A stretch of DNA of 62,982 nucleotides from Priestia filamentosa (GCF_900177535.1 NZ_FXAJ01000014.1:1-62982), one strand, 5' to 3'. Shown: positions 52,306-62,244, numbered from the stretch's first letter. The notes: generated from the sequence alone by a model not told the origin. Program-made: numbers and translations.

Positions 52306-54399
52306 ATGAAAAAGAACAATCGCAGCAAAATGAAAAAAATCTTATCCACATCACTGGCACTCTCCTTATTGTCTATGCCTCTTTTAACCACACAGGCAAG
52401 GGCAGAAGAACGTTATCCAGGACAAAGTTCACAGCAAAGCAGCAAGCAGCACGGGAATAATAAGAAAGATACACTTGTGAATTTGCGCTTAATGGAAACA
52501 ACAGACGTTCACACAAATCTATTAAACTATGATTATTTCAAAGATGCAGCTTATGAAAAAGTGGGCTTAGCAAAAACGGCTACTTTAATCAAAAATGCTC
52601 GAAAAGAAGTAAAAAACAGCTTATTAGTAGATAACGGAGATCTCATTCAAGGCACGCCACTAGGTACGTATAAAGCAAAGATTGCTCCACTGGAAAAGGG
52701 TGAGATCCATCCTGTTTTTAAAGCCATGAATCAGTTAGATTATGACATTGCAACGCTTGGTAACCATGAATTCAACTACGGCTTAGACCTCTTAGAAGAA
52801 GCCTACAACGATGCGAATTTTCCTTACATAAATGCCAATGTCTATGTTGATGATCATGACAACAACCCGAAAAATGACAAAAATAAATTCACCCCATATA
52901 AGATTATGAGTAAAAAAGTAGTCGATGAAAACGGAAAGAAACGTACTATTAAATTTGGTTTCATTGGATTTGTCCCACCTCAAATCAACGATTGGGATAA
53001 AGTAAACCTGGATGGGAAAGTCATTACAAAAGGCATTGTTGAAACGGCTAATAAGTACATTCCAGAAATGAAGAAAAAAGGCGCTGACGTGGTTGTTGCC
53101 ATGGCTCACTCTGGTTTTAGCAGTAACAAACAAAATACAGAGGATGTGATTTACTCGTTAAGTGAAGTAAAAGGCATTGATGCGATTACATTCTCACACA
53201 CACATAAAGTATTCCCAGCTAAAACGGAAGCTGCACTAGATGGTCTGTTTCTTGGTCCAGATAAAAAACCCCTTCCTGGTGTTGATAATGCAAAAGGAAC
53301 AATCAACGGCGTTCCAGCTGTACAAGCAGGTTATGGCGGAGGTTCACTTGGTTTAATTGACTTAACGCTAAAAGAGGAAAAAGGAAAATGGAAAGTGGTA
53401 AGCTCTCAATCGTCGACGCGTGCAACGTATAAGGACGTAAAAGATGCTTCAGGGAAAACGGTTACGCAAAGTACAGTAGAAACAGATAAAGGAATTGTCA
53501 AATTGGTTCAAAAAGATCATGATGCAACCGTGAAATATGTGAATACACCAATTGGTAAAACAACGGATAATATTCACAGTTATTTCTCACTTGTGCAGGA
53601 TGATCCTTCTATTCAAATCGTCACAAATGCACAAAAAGACTATGTTAAAAAATACGTTGCTCAAAACAAACCAGAATACAAGGATCTTCCAATTTTATCA
53701 GTCGGGGCACCTTTTAAAGTAGGACGAAACGGCGTTGACGAGTACACAGAAATTAAAGAAGGTGATTTAACGATTCGAAGTGCAGGTGATCTGTACTTAT
53801 ATGACAATACGTTAAAAGCAGTCAAAGTAAAAGGTTCTGTTGTCAAAGACTGGATTGATATGTCTGCAGGCAAATTTAATCAAATTACACCAAATAAAAC
53901 AGAAGAGCAGGAATTATTAAATCCAAGCTTCCCTGTCTATAATTTCGATGTAATTGACGGCGTTCAATACCAAATTGATGTCACAAAACCAGCAAAATAT
54001 GATGTGAATGGAAACATGATTCATGCGAATTCAAGTCGCGTTGTAAACTTAACGTATAAAGGAAACCCCGTTGATCCGAATCAAGAATTTATCGTTGTAA
54101 CAAATAACTACCGCGCAGGTGGAGGCGGAAACTTCCCTGGCTTAAAAGGAAGCGAGCTGGTTGTAGATTCAGCCGATGAAAACCGCCAAATCCTAATGGA
54201 TTACATTTCAGAGCAAAAAGAAATTACGCCAACAGCTGATAATAACTGGTCAATTACTCCTATTAACGGTACAGCTAATGTGACATTCACAAGCTCACCG
54301 CGTGGAGAAAGATATTTAACGGAAGGAAGCAATATTACGTATACCAACCAGACGGATGACAAAGGATTTGGCATTTATACAATTAATTTAAATGACTAA
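52306..54399 (+). CDS. Secreted bifunctional 2',3'-cyclic-nucleotide phosphodiesterase/5'-nucleotidase
   Basis: A 697-residue exported metallophosphatase of the CpdB/YfkN family. It has a signal peptide (MKKNNRSKMKKILSTSLALS, then SMPLLTTQARA, cleavage near residue 33). The metallophosphatase core: METTDVHTNL near 65, VDNGDLIQG near 107, TLGNHEFNYG near 150, AMAHSGF near 265 and SHTHKVF near 296. The C-terminal 5'-nucleotidase domain holds TNNYRAGGGGNFPGLKG near 610. GAAAGGTG precedes the ATG. It likely scavenges nucleotides outside the cell. A single gene. Confidence 0.93.
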   Translation: MKKNNRSKMKKILSTSLALSLLSMPLLTTQARAEERYPGQSSQQSSKQHGNNKKDTLVNLRLMETTDVHTNLLNYDYFKDAAYEKVGLAKTATLIKNARKEVKNSLLVDNGDLIQGTPLGTYKAKIAPLEKGEIHPVFKAMNQLDYDIATLGNHEFNYGLDLLEEAYNDANFPYINANVYVDDHDNNPKNDKNKFTPYKIMSKKVVDENGKKRTIKFGFIGFVPPQINDWDKVNLDGKVITKGIVETANKYIPEMKKKGADVVVAMAHSGFSSNKQNTEDVIYSLSEVKGIDAITFSHTHKVFPAKTEAALDGLFLGPDKKPLPGVDNAKGTINGVPAVQAGYGGGSLGLIDLTLKEEKGKWKVVSSQSSTRATYKDVKDASGKTVTQSTVETDKGIVKLVQKDHDATVKYVNTPIGKTTDNIHSYFSLVQDDPSIQIVTNAQKDYVKKYVAQNKPEYKDLPILSVGAPFKVGRNGVDEYTEIKEGDLTIRSAGDLYLYDNTLKAVKVKGSVVKDWIDMSAGKFNQITPNKTEEQELLNPSFPVYNFDVIDGVQYQIDVTKPAKYDVNGNMIHANSSRVVNLTYKGNPVDPNQEFIVVTNNYRAGGGGNFPGLKGSELVVDSADENRQILMDYISEQKEITPTADNNWSITPINGTANVTFTSSPRGERYLTEGSNITYTNQTDDKGFGIYTINLND

Positions 54400-54567
54400 T
54401 CAAAAGATAATACAAAAGTCTAGCTACTAGAAATGAATGACTTGCAAGGCCAGCTTGATATAGATACAAAAGTTACATTGAAGAGAATGTAACATAATTA
54501 GAGCAGTCATATGTGATTTATATGGGACTTTGATTAAAATCACGAAATATTTAAGGAGTTTGAATAT

Positions 54568-55185
54568 ATGGACAGCATGGTTTTTGATCTAGATGGGACA
54601 CTATGGGATTCAACAGACACGATCCTGCTGGCGTGGAATAGTTTGATGAAGGATTACAAGCAAATCAAAAGGGACATAACGAAGGAAGATCTTCAAAGTG
54701 TCATGGGACTTCAAGTTCCCGAGATAGGAAAAAAACTGTTTCCAGACTTAAATGCTCATGAACGGAATCGATTTTTAGAAGAAAGCTGCCTAGTAGAAAA
54801 TACATTTTTAGGAGAACAGGGCGGGATTCTTTTTGACCAAGTGGAAGATGTAGTGAGGATTCTTTCGCGGAAATATAAGCTTTTCATTGTAAGCAATTGT
54901 CAAGATGGATACATTGAAGCATTTTACAAGTTTCATCAATTAGAAAAGTATTTCACAGATTATGAAAACCCAGGTAGAACGGGTCTTTCAAAAGGAGAAA
55001 ATATTAAATTAATCATGGAACGAAATCACTTAACCAAACCTGTCTATGTGGGTGACACGGAAGGGGATCGAAAGGCAGCCCAATTCGCCGGTATTCCATT
55101 TGTCTACGCCAAGTACGGATTTGGACAAGTAAATGAATATGATTATGAAATTGAAACCTTCGACGAACTTGTTAAACTATTTTAA
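54568..55185 (+). CDS. HAD-family hydrolase (phosphoglycolate phosphatase-like)
   Basis: A 205-residue HAD phosphatase with AAGGAG before the ATG. Motif I: MVFDLDGTLWDST (nucleophile Asp and general acid Asp). Motif II: FIVSNCQDGY near residue 110. Motif III/IV: KGENIKLIMERNHLTKPVYV and GDTEGDRKAAQFAG near 155. The cap is helical (residues 15-80), as in PGP/Gph-type HADs. The substrate is unknown. Confidence 0.9.
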   Translation: MDSMVFDLDGTLWDSTDTILLAWNSLMKDYKQIKRDITKEDLQSVMGLQVPEIGKKLFPDLNAHERNRFLEESCLVENTFLGEQGGILFDQVEDVVRILSRKYKLFIVSNCQDGYIEAFYKFHQLEKYFTDYENPGRTGLSKGENIKLIMERNHLTKPVYVGDTEGDRKAAQFAGIPFVYAKYGFGQVNEYDYEIETFDELVKLF

Positions 55186-56006
55186 ACGAGGAGGCTGTTT
55201 CTCCAGCTTTGATTGGAAGTAGAAAAACGGCCCTTGACTACTTTCCCCTTGGAAACATTCCAAGTATGGCGGAACAGCTTTGTGAGGCGTTTTTCAGTAA
55301 AAAGATCTATTGATGAGGTAGGGTATAACTTATATCTAGATTTAGTGAATTTCCTAAATCAGAGAGGAACAAAATCTCAAATAATTTTGGACAGTAGTTT
55401 AATTTGTGACGATTGTTTATGAGTTAATGTAGACGTTTCTTCTTATTTCGCTGTTTTATCGATAAAAAACTTTTTTGTTAGTTACAATGGATTAGTTATC
55501 AAATTACAGGAACGTATTAATTAAATAATCGGGCGCTTTTCTGGAGTAACGATAAAAGACCAATTTCTCAATTTTAATGCTGAGAAATTGGTCTTTTTTA
55601 CATTTACGTATAGTGCAAAGTAACACTTAAAAGGGGTACAAAATAACTCCTAAAGTGACATAAAGAGAAAACAGTTAGTTATCATATTGTTCCAAAAACA
55701 ATGGTTTTTGAGTCGGTTCACGAATAAGTGACTTTTCTTCTTAATTACATCTTATTTCTATATTAAAACACGTCTCAAAATCAATGTATCATTAAGGAAT
55801 GTTTTTGATACATAGCAGGGTCTGATTTATAAAAATAAAAAGAAGCATCTTTATCATCAATGAAAGTCACTAAAGAAAAGACAGAAGAAATAGATATAAA
55901 GCATGATAAATATTATGATATGTATAGATATCAGTTCAAGTAACGTAAGTATTATTTAGACATCGTGATGAGATAAAATTCAAGTGTGCTTGAAAAAAAA
56001 GATGGA
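55186..56006. other. Long intergenic region with a terminator and palindromic repeat
   Basis: A strong hairpin AAAGACCAATTTCTCA/TGAGAAATTGGTCTTT lies at 55553-55600. The fourth copy of the palindromic repeat is at 55692-55712. A 69-codon frame starting at TTG (55213) lacks homology and a ribosome site. Confidence 0.45.
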
Positions 56007-56336
56007 TTAAAAATCCCTTTTTTCTTTAGTAAGCTTTAAAGGTCCACGATTAAGAGTAGTAAGCTGTTCATTTGTCTCAAAAATCTTTCCTTTAATACCT
56101 GTAATGCCAAATCCTTTTAATCTTTTCGTATGCATATCTAAATACTTTTCGGCATCTTCTTTTGTTTCAAACAGATAGATTCCCCCGGCTTCTTTAGCTT
56201 CTTTATTTTCTGTCCATATCTTCCATATGAACCCCTTTTCCTTATTAATACTGTTTGCTATGTCCGTAAAAGCATTTGTCAGATCATTACCAAAAGGTCC
56301 CTCAAATTTAAAATCAACTTGTAGTAGGTAGGTCAT
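56007..56336 (-). CDS. YdhR-type putative monooxygenase
   Basis: A 109-residue protein. The ATG at 56336 has AAGGAGTG upstream; it gives the canonical MTYLLQVDFKFEGPFGNDLT. The dimeric ferredoxin-like fold matches YdhR/PF08803: FIWKIWTENKEAKEAGGIYL and FETKEDAEKYLDMHTKRLKG. YdhR relatives are small putative antibiotic-biosynthesis-type monooxygenases with no proven substrate. A single gene. Confidence 0.85.
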   Translation of the reverse strand: MTYLLQVDFKFEGPFGNDLTNAFTDIANSINKEKGFIWKIWTENKEAKEAGGIYLFETKEDAEKYLDMHTKRLKGFGITGIKGKIFETNEQLTTLNRGPLKLTKEKRDF

Positions 56337-56420
56337 TTTATACACTCCTTAAATTTAATAATCTCATTAACTAGAAAAAATCATGAATGAGCAAGAGTTT
56401 TTTTGACGAGTTTCTTCCTA

Positions 56421-57041
56421 TTATATAGATTCTTTGTTAAAAGTACTTTCATGTTTTTTCACCAATTTATAAAAGGTTGTCTTTTTAACATTAGCCTCTT
56501 TCATGGCTTGTACAGCTGTAATCTCCTTATTTCTCCATCGATTATAAGCTTCAATGAATTCCTGGCTAACCTGAGCTTTAGGTCGTCCAAAAGATACACC
56601 CCCTTTGAGTGCAGCATCAATGCCTTCGCGCTGACGTTTTCGAATACGATCTCGTTCCTCTTCTGCCATCCACGAAAGAATCTGCAAAACTAAATCGGCA
56701 ATAAAGGTTCCCAAACTATCCTTATATTGAGTGGTATCCAACAATGGCATATCTAAGACCACAATGTCTGCCTCGATTTCTTTTGTAATGGCATTCCATT
56801 CTTGTAAAATTTCTTCCTTATTACGACCAAAGCGATCTAGAGAATGAATATAAAGAATATCCCCTTTACGCATCATTCGTTTCATCAGTTGATACTGTTC
56901 TCGATTGAAGTTTTTTCCACTTTGCTTATCGATGAAAATGTCCCGAGGAGAAATTCCAGCTTCCTCCATGGACTGAAGTTGACGACCTTCATTTTGATCT
57001 CGACTACTTACCCGTATGTATCCAAATTTTCTATTTTCCAT
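56421..57041 (-). CDS. Serine recombinase (resolvase/invertase family)
   Basis: A 206-residue small serine recombinase. The catalytic Ser is in YIRVSSRDQNEGRQL near residue 12. Other conserved parts are IHSLDRFGRNKEEIL near 65 (Arg), ERDRIRKRQREGIDAAL near 133 and the C-terminal helix-turn-helix ITAVQAMKEANVKKTTFYKL near 175. Plasmid resolvases of this type (Res/BinR/Tn resolvase) clear multimers. Paired CG-TTC repeats upstream (57087-57220) form its likely res site. Confidence 0.93.
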   Translation of the reverse strand: MENRKFGYIRVSSRDQNEGRQLQSMEEAGISPRDIFIDKQSGKNFNREQYQLMKRMMRKGDILYIHSLDRFGRNKEEILQEWNAITKEIEADIVVLDMPLLDTTQYKDSLGTFIADLVLQILSWMAEEERDRIRKRQREGIDAALKGGVSFGRPKAQVSQEFIEAYNRWRNKEITAVQAMKEANVKKTTFYKLVKKHESTFNKESI

Positions 57042-57300
57042 TTTTATACTCCTTTTGTGTTTCTCTCTCTATTATTCTATCAAAAACGTTCGCAAAAGTG
57101 TATGTTTTTCTAAGGACGTTCGTAATTTAAATTCAAACTTAAATGAACATGAAAAAGGCTAGTTTTCTAATTAAAAAGAAATGAACGTAAAAGTAAACTT
57201 TTATGGACGTTCACTTTGCGAACTATCTTTTTAGGTTTACTGTTTATGGTAGTAGAAAGGTGATTAATGGATAGGGAAGTTTTGCCCGTTTATGCTGGGG
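57042..57300. promoter_or_regulatory. Candidate res site of the serine recombinase
   Basis: At 57087-57122, CGTTCGCAAAAGTG...AAGGACGTTCG reads like one resolvase site. At 57183-57220, GAACGTAAAAGTAAACTTTT...GGACGTTC and TTTGCGAAC form further sites. The 12-bp motifs (C/T)G(C/T)AAAAGT and GGACGTTC are shared between them. The spacing of about 100 bp is in the range of Tn3-type res regions. Confidence 0.65.
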
Positions 57301-57481
57301 AAAAATGAAAAATAGTTGTTGATAAGCATTTTGTTTACTTTTGCTGTTTTTACCATATTTTATATAAATTAAGAGTGAATGAGATATACCTTGAAAAAAT
57401 AATAAATTTTATTTGTCAATATTTTGGGAAGAATATGAATGAAAAATCATTTATAGAATGTAGAGAGGAGAAAAGGTAATT

Positions 57482-58027
57482 ATGGCCTATCCTTCTTATG
57501 ATGAAGTACAAGATATTCGAAGTGAACTAAAGGAAGTCGGATATCAACATTGGCTTCACCATGATCTATTTACATGGCAATGGTGGGTTTTGCTTATAGC
57601 TTCTATTCTACCCTGGATCATATGGGGGTATCTTATTAAAAAGGAGCACCGTCTACACGTATTTGCATTTGCTATGACCACGGGGATCATTTCAAGTATT
57701 TTAGATGTAATTGGAGTTTATATATTGTTATGGGGATACCCGATCAAATTATTTTTCATGGTTCCACCTTTATTCCCTGCCGACTTAACTGTCATCCCTG
57801 TAGCATTTAGTTTAGCTTATCATTATGGGGAAACATGGGGAATGTACTTCCTATATATCGCTATTCTCTCATTTTTATTCTCTTATGTGATAGAACCATT
57901 ATTTATATGGGCAGAAATGTATGAGATACATAACTTCTCTCATTGGCTTTCTTTCATTGGTTTTATCTTCATTTTTTTACTCGTTAAATGGTTCTTAGAA
58001 AGGATTTTACCAGTAAGAGAACAGTAA
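57482..58027 (+). CDS. CBO0543-like membrane protein with N-terminal soluble arm
   Basis: A 181-residue protein with GAGGAGAAAAGG before the ATG. Residues 1-30 are soluble (SYDEVQDIRSELKEVGYQHW). Hydrophobic segments lie near 36-53, 62-90, 95-115, 122-140 and 155-172. It is the length and topology class of CBO0543-type proteins, related more distantly to those at 914 and 58285. The function is unknown. It is followed by dif-like site 8. Confidence 0.55.
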   Translation: MAYPSYDEVQDIRSELKEVGYQHWLHHDLFTWQWWVLLIASILPWIIWGYLIKKEHRLHVFAFAMTTGIISSILDVIGVYILLWGYPIKLFFMVPPLFPADLTVIPVAFSLAYHYGETWGMYFLYIAILSFLFSYVIEPLFIWAEMYEIHNFSHWLSFIGFIFIFLLVKWFLERILPVREQ

Positions 58028-58070
58028 TTAAAGAAAAAACACCTAAAGGGATGGCTAGGTATCTTTTCTT

Positions 58071-58098
58071 TATTCCTAGAAAGAACATTATGGTGATT
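58071..58098 (+). other. dif-like (XerC/XerD) site 8, degenerate XerD arm
   Basis: Arms TATTCCTAGAA (9 of 11) and TTATGGTGATT (7 of 11) with centre AGAACA. A hairpin relative of the 41044 terminator follows at 58127-58160. Confidence 0.4.
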
Positions 58099-58126
58099 AA
58101 CCATTGTTGAATTTTTTGTAATAAAA

Positions 58127-58160
58127 AGAAACCCTTTGCTCAGCATTAGCAAAGGATTTT
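58127..58160. terminator. Hairpin after dif-like site 8
   Basis: AAACCCTTTGCT pairs with AGCAAAGGATTTTT. It is related to the terminator at 41044. Confidence 0.65.
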
Positions 58161-58284
58161 TGGATAGGGGGATATATTAGTTTAAGCGCTACTCAGTCCT
58201 TCTTTCTAATAAGGTAAATAAATAGGTTTATAATACCTTGAGGTCCAATGCACTAAGAATTAATAGTGAGTAGTGAATTACCCT

Positions 58285-58743
58285 CTAAATTTTAGGATGC
58301 TCTAGTTTATGAACTAACCTTAAATTCAAAAGAAGGATAGAAAAGATTATGGGATAAGAGATGGCTGAATACCATAGCTTCCAGCCATTGTAATAAAAAA
58401 ACTTAGTATGCAGAGAAAATAATTCAAAGGAAAGGGCAAAAAGTATCCAACCTAAAATGTACATTATCTTTTTTAGTTTATGGCTTTTTGATGGATACAG
58501 ATTTAGAAAGAGGATACTAGTAGAGGAAAAATAAAGAAGAATAGCTAAAAGACCTAACCATTGAAACCCTTCTTCAAAATATCCATATAGATTATAATGT
58601 AAGTCAAAAACCATATCGACGATAATTCCATAGGTAAAAGCAAAAAAAGAAGTAGCGTATATTTCTAGCTGATTTAGCCTTTTGGGTATTAAAAAAGCTA
58701 CAATGTTCATAATACCAAATGATAAAAATATAAGTACCCACAT
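58285..58743 (-). CDS. CBO0543-like membrane protein
   Basis: A 152-residue protein with AAAGGGA before the ATG. It has about five TM helices and the WKLWYSAISYPIIFS segment shared with the paralogue at 914-1369. It is in a three-gene run on the minus strand with the 152-residue soluble/TM protein and the P-G-x-G protein. The function is unknown. Confidence 0.6.
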   Translation of the reverse strand: MWVLIFLSFGIMNIVAFLIPKRLNQLEIYATSFFAFTYGIIVDMVFDLHYNLYGYFEEGFQWLGLLAILLYFSSTSILFLNLYPSKSHKLKKIMYILGWILFALSFELFSLHTKFFYYNGWKLWYSAISYPIIFSILLLNLRLVHKLEHPKI

Positions 58744-58763
58744 ATATAGTCCCTTTTATATAG

Positions 58764-59222
58764 TCACTTTATTTTTGCTACTCCTAATGCATAGTGACTA
58801 AATAAAATATTCTCAACTAGCTCTCCTTGAGACTCCTCACAATCGACAATGATAATGATCTCAGAATGGAATCCTTTTAACAGCCTTTTTTTCTTTTTTA
58901 TGATGATTTCTGTAAAAAGACGAATGGCCAAACCCACTATAAACCCAACAAAAGCACCTATTAATCCCCAATAAATGGGTCCTAGTGTCAACTTAAACCC
59001 TATACTAGCTCCAATCACTGAAAATGCTGTCGCTAAGGCTGCTCCGATATCAATTAGAGAAGTTCCGTCTGAACGATGAATGTTATCAAATACTTTATGC
59101 TCCTCCATTCGATTATCAAGAGGAACTATAAATATATCTTCCTTTTTAATACCTTTTTTCTCTAAAGTGGCTAGGGCCATTTCTACAAAAACGGTATGTT
59201 CAAACGTTGAGAAGAGTTGCAT
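58764..59222 (-). CDS. 152-residue protein with a glycine-rich TM pair
   Basis: The N-terminal 60 residues are soluble (MQLFSTFEHTVFVEMALATL, KKEDIFIVPLDN). Two Gly-rich helices lie near 58-83 and 83-107 (TAFSVIGASIGFKLTLG, GLIGAFVGFIVGLAIRL). The C-terminal strand region (FHSEIIIIVDC) is soluble. AAAGGGGAAC precedes the ATG, which starts two bases after the upstream gene's stop codon. I do not recognise a family. Confidence 0.55.
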   Translation of the reverse strand: MQLFSTFEHTVFVEMALATLEKKGIKKEDIFIVPLDNRMEEHKVFDNIHRSDGTSLIDIGAALATAFSVIGASIGFKLTLGPIYWGLIGAFVGFIVGLAIRLFTEIIIKKKKRLLKGFHSEIIIIVDCEESQGELVENILFSHYALGVAKIK

Positions 59223-59224
59223 TT

Positions 59225-60013
59225 TTAGTTCCCCTTTCGCCCTTTTAATACTTGAAAAGATGGAGATTGATAATTCTCTTTAAAAAAGGTTCGTTGTTCT
59301 TTATCATATAATTTATTGTTTTCAACTGTATTTATATAAGAGTCAAAAACGGAAAAGCCATACAGAGAGGGGAGAAATAACAGCCATTCAGCATTTACCA
59401 CTGACGTCGCTTTCTTTATTTCTCCTAAAAACAAAAGTGAAATAGCCTCAAGACCATGGGAGTAATAAAAAAAGACAACACACCAAATGATTACAAAAAA
59501 TGCTGTCACAATTCTATGGATATAAAGTTGGCCTAAACCTGGTATGAAAAGGGACCAAATGACTGACATAACAGGATTTCTTTTGTCCAAATAATTAATT
59601 TCAAGGGCACCTATGCTAAAGGAATTGAACTTATGTTCTTCCCGTTCTGTCAATACAAAAATTTTATTCAAATCTACCGTTGTACGATAACTATCCCAAA
59701 TTCCGAATATATAAACGGGAATATAAATTAATAACCAGCGTGTATCTAACACTTCTTTTGCCTTTTCGATCTCACCTTGAAAAGAATATATCATGGCTAC
59801 ATTAACATTGGCGTGGATATTAACAATCACTTCCCAAATAAACAAAACAAATCCTCGAAGATACTTGGATAAAAGAAGGTGTCCAAACCCTGGGAAAGCC
59901 GCACTCCACCAAGCTATGATATAGGGGTTTCTAAGATGAATTTGGGTAGTTCCAAGTATGCTAACATAAGCTCGATACCTTCTTGCTGTATTGTCATTAC
60001 TATAATTGTCCAT
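59225..60013 (-). CDS. Two-repeat P-G-x-G-Q membrane protein
   Basis: A 262-residue protein with two copies of the single-repeat protein at 300-770. Repeat 1: IIAWWSAAFPGFGHLLLSKY, FQGEIEKAK, TRWLLIYIPVYIFGIWDSYR. Repeat 2: VIWSLFIPGLGQLYIHRIV, FLGEIKKAT, AEWLLFLPSLYGFSVFDSYI. GAGGAAAG precedes the ATG. It is cotranscribed with the 152-residue protein. Function unknown, possibly a spore membrane protein. Confidence 0.6.
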   Translation of the reverse strand: MDNYSNDNTARRYRAYVSILGTTQIHLRNPYIIAWWSAAFPGFGHLLLSKYLRGFVLFIWEVIVNIHANVNVAMIYSFQGEIEKAKEVLDTRWLLIYIPVYIFGIWDSYRTTVDLNKIFVLTEREEHKFNSFSIGALEINYLDKRNPVMSVIWSLFIPGLGQLYIHRIVTAFFVIIWCVVFFYYSHGLEAISLLFLGEIKKATSVVNAEWLLFLPSLYGFSVFDSYINTVENNKLYDKEQRTFFKENYQSPSFQVLKGRKGN

Positions 60014-60214
60014 TATCTTTCCTCACCTTATGAAAGTGACTTCAACTAACGTAGCTTATTTAACATTAATATTTCACAAGGCAAGGATACTATACTAAAT
60101 TAAACCATATATTATACATATTGCACCAAATGAAATTGCATATTTATTCAACAATCATATCCCATGAAAATATTAATAAGTTAAAACCAATTATAAAAGT
60201 ATATTTAAATGACA

Positions 60215-60256
60215 TAAAAAGCTCAACCTTGTTGGCATTCAAATAGGTTGAGCTTG
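60215..60256. terminator. Hairpin before dif-like site 9
   Basis: AAGCTCAACC pairs with GGTTGAGCTT around a 17-base loop. It ends a few bases before the site. Confidence 0.7.
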
Positions 60257-60260
60257 AATT

Positions 60261-60288
60261 ACTTCCTGTAATTGATTTTATGTTAACT
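60261..60288 (+). other. dif-like (XerC/XerD) site 9
   Basis: Arms ACTTCCTGTAA (9 of 11) and TTATGTTAACT (10 of 11) with centre TTGATT. One of the best matches. The 230 bases from here repeat after site 11, flanking the P450 gene. Confidence 0.75.
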
Positions 60289-60835
60289 AACTTTACGTAT
60301 CATAAAGAGTTTGAATAAAGAAACCTACTGATCTGCAAATCAGTAGGTTTCTCTATTATAATCATTCAACATTATGGGGGTGCTTTGCTACATTTTAATT
60401 GTTTTGCCTCTACTTATAACATATTATTCTTTAGATAGTCATCATTAGGCTTAGGATGAAAAAGACCCATCTCTAATCTATTTCGCACCAAAGGTTTATA
60501 TTCTCCTTTTGAATGTGTTTAGTAAATAGGAGCATTATAAATGGGGGGGGGAAAGTCATGCATATGATGAAAAAGGATAACTTCAGCCATGAGGGAAATT
60601 TGCCCCAAATGAAGTGGAACTCATACATAAATTGCTTAAAATAGCATCATACTCTGTTATTGAACAGTCCATGCAGATTCTATGTCTCTATTAAATGTTT
60701 TTCGCACCAGAGTATATTTATTCAGTAAACGGTTCGTATCCTCGATTTTTTAGCTTGAAATCTGTTTTCCTTGAGACTAAAAAGGGGAATTTTACAAAGA
60801 ATAAGACCATTACTAGAAAAATGGAGATGAATCCT
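60289..60835 (+). other. Post-site hairpin and decayed sequence before the P450 gene
   Basis: AAACCTACTGAT pairs with ATCAGTAGGTTT (60325-60354). About 170 bases match the region after site 11. Then MHMMKKDNFSHEGNLPQMK (60557-) and, after a frameshift, NEVELIHKLLKIASYSVIEQ look like a ruined small CotF-like coat gene. Confidence 0.45.
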
Positions 60836-62095
60836 ATGTCAAATTCAGACCAAATGCCTCGCGAAGAAGGAATGGACCATAGCTTGAGCCTGATGAGAGA
60901 AGGATATATGTACATTTTAAACAGACGTAAAAGTTTTAATGCTGATATTTTCGAGACACGGTTGCTTGGAAAAAAAGCAATCTGTATGGGAGGAAAGGAA
61001 GCCGCGGAAGTTTTTTATGATTCTGAGAAATTTAAAAGAAAGAATGCAGCACCAAACCGGGCGGTGCAAACATTGTTCGGAAAGAATGGGGTTCAGGCAT
61101 TAGATGGACAGCCCCATAAACACCGTAAAGAAATGTTTATGTCGATTATGTCTCAGGACGCACTTAAAATCCTGACTGACATAACCAAAAAACAGTGGGA
61201 GATTGCAGTGAATCAATGGGAACAGCAGGAGGAGGTTATTTTATATGAAGAAGTGAAGGAAATATTGTGTAAGACAGCCTGTCAGTGGGTAGGTATACCA
61301 ATACAAGAAAATGAAGTTAAGAGGTTAACAAAGGATTTAGGAGCGATGTTTGAGTCTCCAGCTAAAGTTGGACCCAATCACTGGTTGGGTAGAAACTCAC
61401 GAAATCATGTAGAAAAGTGGATGGGAGAGATCATCAGCCAGGTTCGTAATGGGAAAATGAATCCCCCTGAAAACTCTATCTTATATAGATTTTCCTGGCA
61501 TCGGGATCTAAAAGACAATCTTCTGGATACCGAGACCGTAGCTGTGGAAGTGATTAATATTTTAAGACCAATTGTGGCAATTGCTATATTCAATAATTTC
61601 ATAGCACTGGCAGTGCACCATTATCCAGAGAAAAGAGATAAACTTAAATCCGACGATGAAAAATATGCTCAGATGTTTATACAGGAAGTTCGTCGTTTTT
61701 ATCCCTTTTTTCCATTTGTTATGGCACTGGTAAAGAAAGATTTCACCTGGAGAGGCTATAACTTTGAAGAAGGCACGTTGACCCTTCTGGATCTCTATGG
61801 TACCAATCATGACCCTGAAATTTGGAAAAAACCGGAAGTATTTAATCCTGAGCGCTTTGCCGAATGGGAAGGAAGTCCTTTTAGCTTTATTCCGCAGGGT
61901 GGTGGTGATTACTTTATGGGACATCGCTGTGCTGGAGAATGGGTCACCATTGAAATCATGAAAGTGAGTCTTGATTTTCTAGCGAATCGGATGGTTTATG
62001 AAATTCCTGACCAAGATTTAAGTTATAGCATGGTAAGCATGCCAAGTATTCCCCATAGTAAAATAGTACTTAAAAATGTTAAACGGAGGATATAA
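60836..62095 (+). CDS. Cytochrome P450 CYP152 family (fatty-acid alpha/beta-hydroxylating peroxygenase)
   Basis: A 419-residue P450 of the CYP152A type, the length of B. subtilis P450BSbeta. It hydroxylates fatty acids with hydrogen peroxide. I use the ATG at 60836 (GGAG nine bases upstream), aligning with the family N-terminus ([12 protein letters not shown], then [12 protein letters not shown]). Diagnostic: the Arg-Pro pair [13 protein letters not shown] near residue 240 that salt-bridges the substrate carboxylate, [11 protein letters not shown] near 285 (ExxR), and the heme loop [18 protein letters not shown] near 350 with the axial Cys. It lies alone between dif-like sites 9 and 10. Confidence 0.94.
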   Translation: MSNSDQMPREEGMDHSLSLMREGYMYILNRRKSFNADIFETRLLGKKAICMGGKEAAEVFYDSEKFKRKNAAPNRAVQTLFGKNGVQALDGQPHKHRKEMFMSIMSQDALKILTDITKKQWEIAVNQWEQQEEVILYEEVKEILCKTACQWVGIPIQENEVKRLTKDLGAMFESPAKVGPNHWLGRNSRNHVEKWMGEIISQVRNGKMNPPENSILYRFSWHRDLKDNLLDTETVAVEVINILRPIVAIAIFNNFIALAVHHYPEKRDKLKSDDEKYAQMFIQEVRRFYPFFPFVMALVKKDFTWRGYNFEEGTLTLLDLYGTNHDPEIWKKPEVFNPERFAEWEGSPFSFIPQGGGDYFMGHRCAGEWVTIEIMKVSLDFLANRMVYEIPDQDLSYSMVSMPSIPHSKIVLKNVKRRI

Positions 62096-62244
62096 TTTAT
62101 TTCTACGTTACTTTACTCTTTTTGCTCATTAAAGTATTATCCATAATTAATTACTATTCAAATTAGGAAGAGACTATAAAAAAACTAATTGAAAAGCTAA
62201 AAGTGGCAAAGGTTTCTTACATTTGTAAAGGTATACCTAAACGA

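Noticed and set aside
55213-55422. 69-codon frame from TTG
   Set aside because: No ribosome site or recognisable family.
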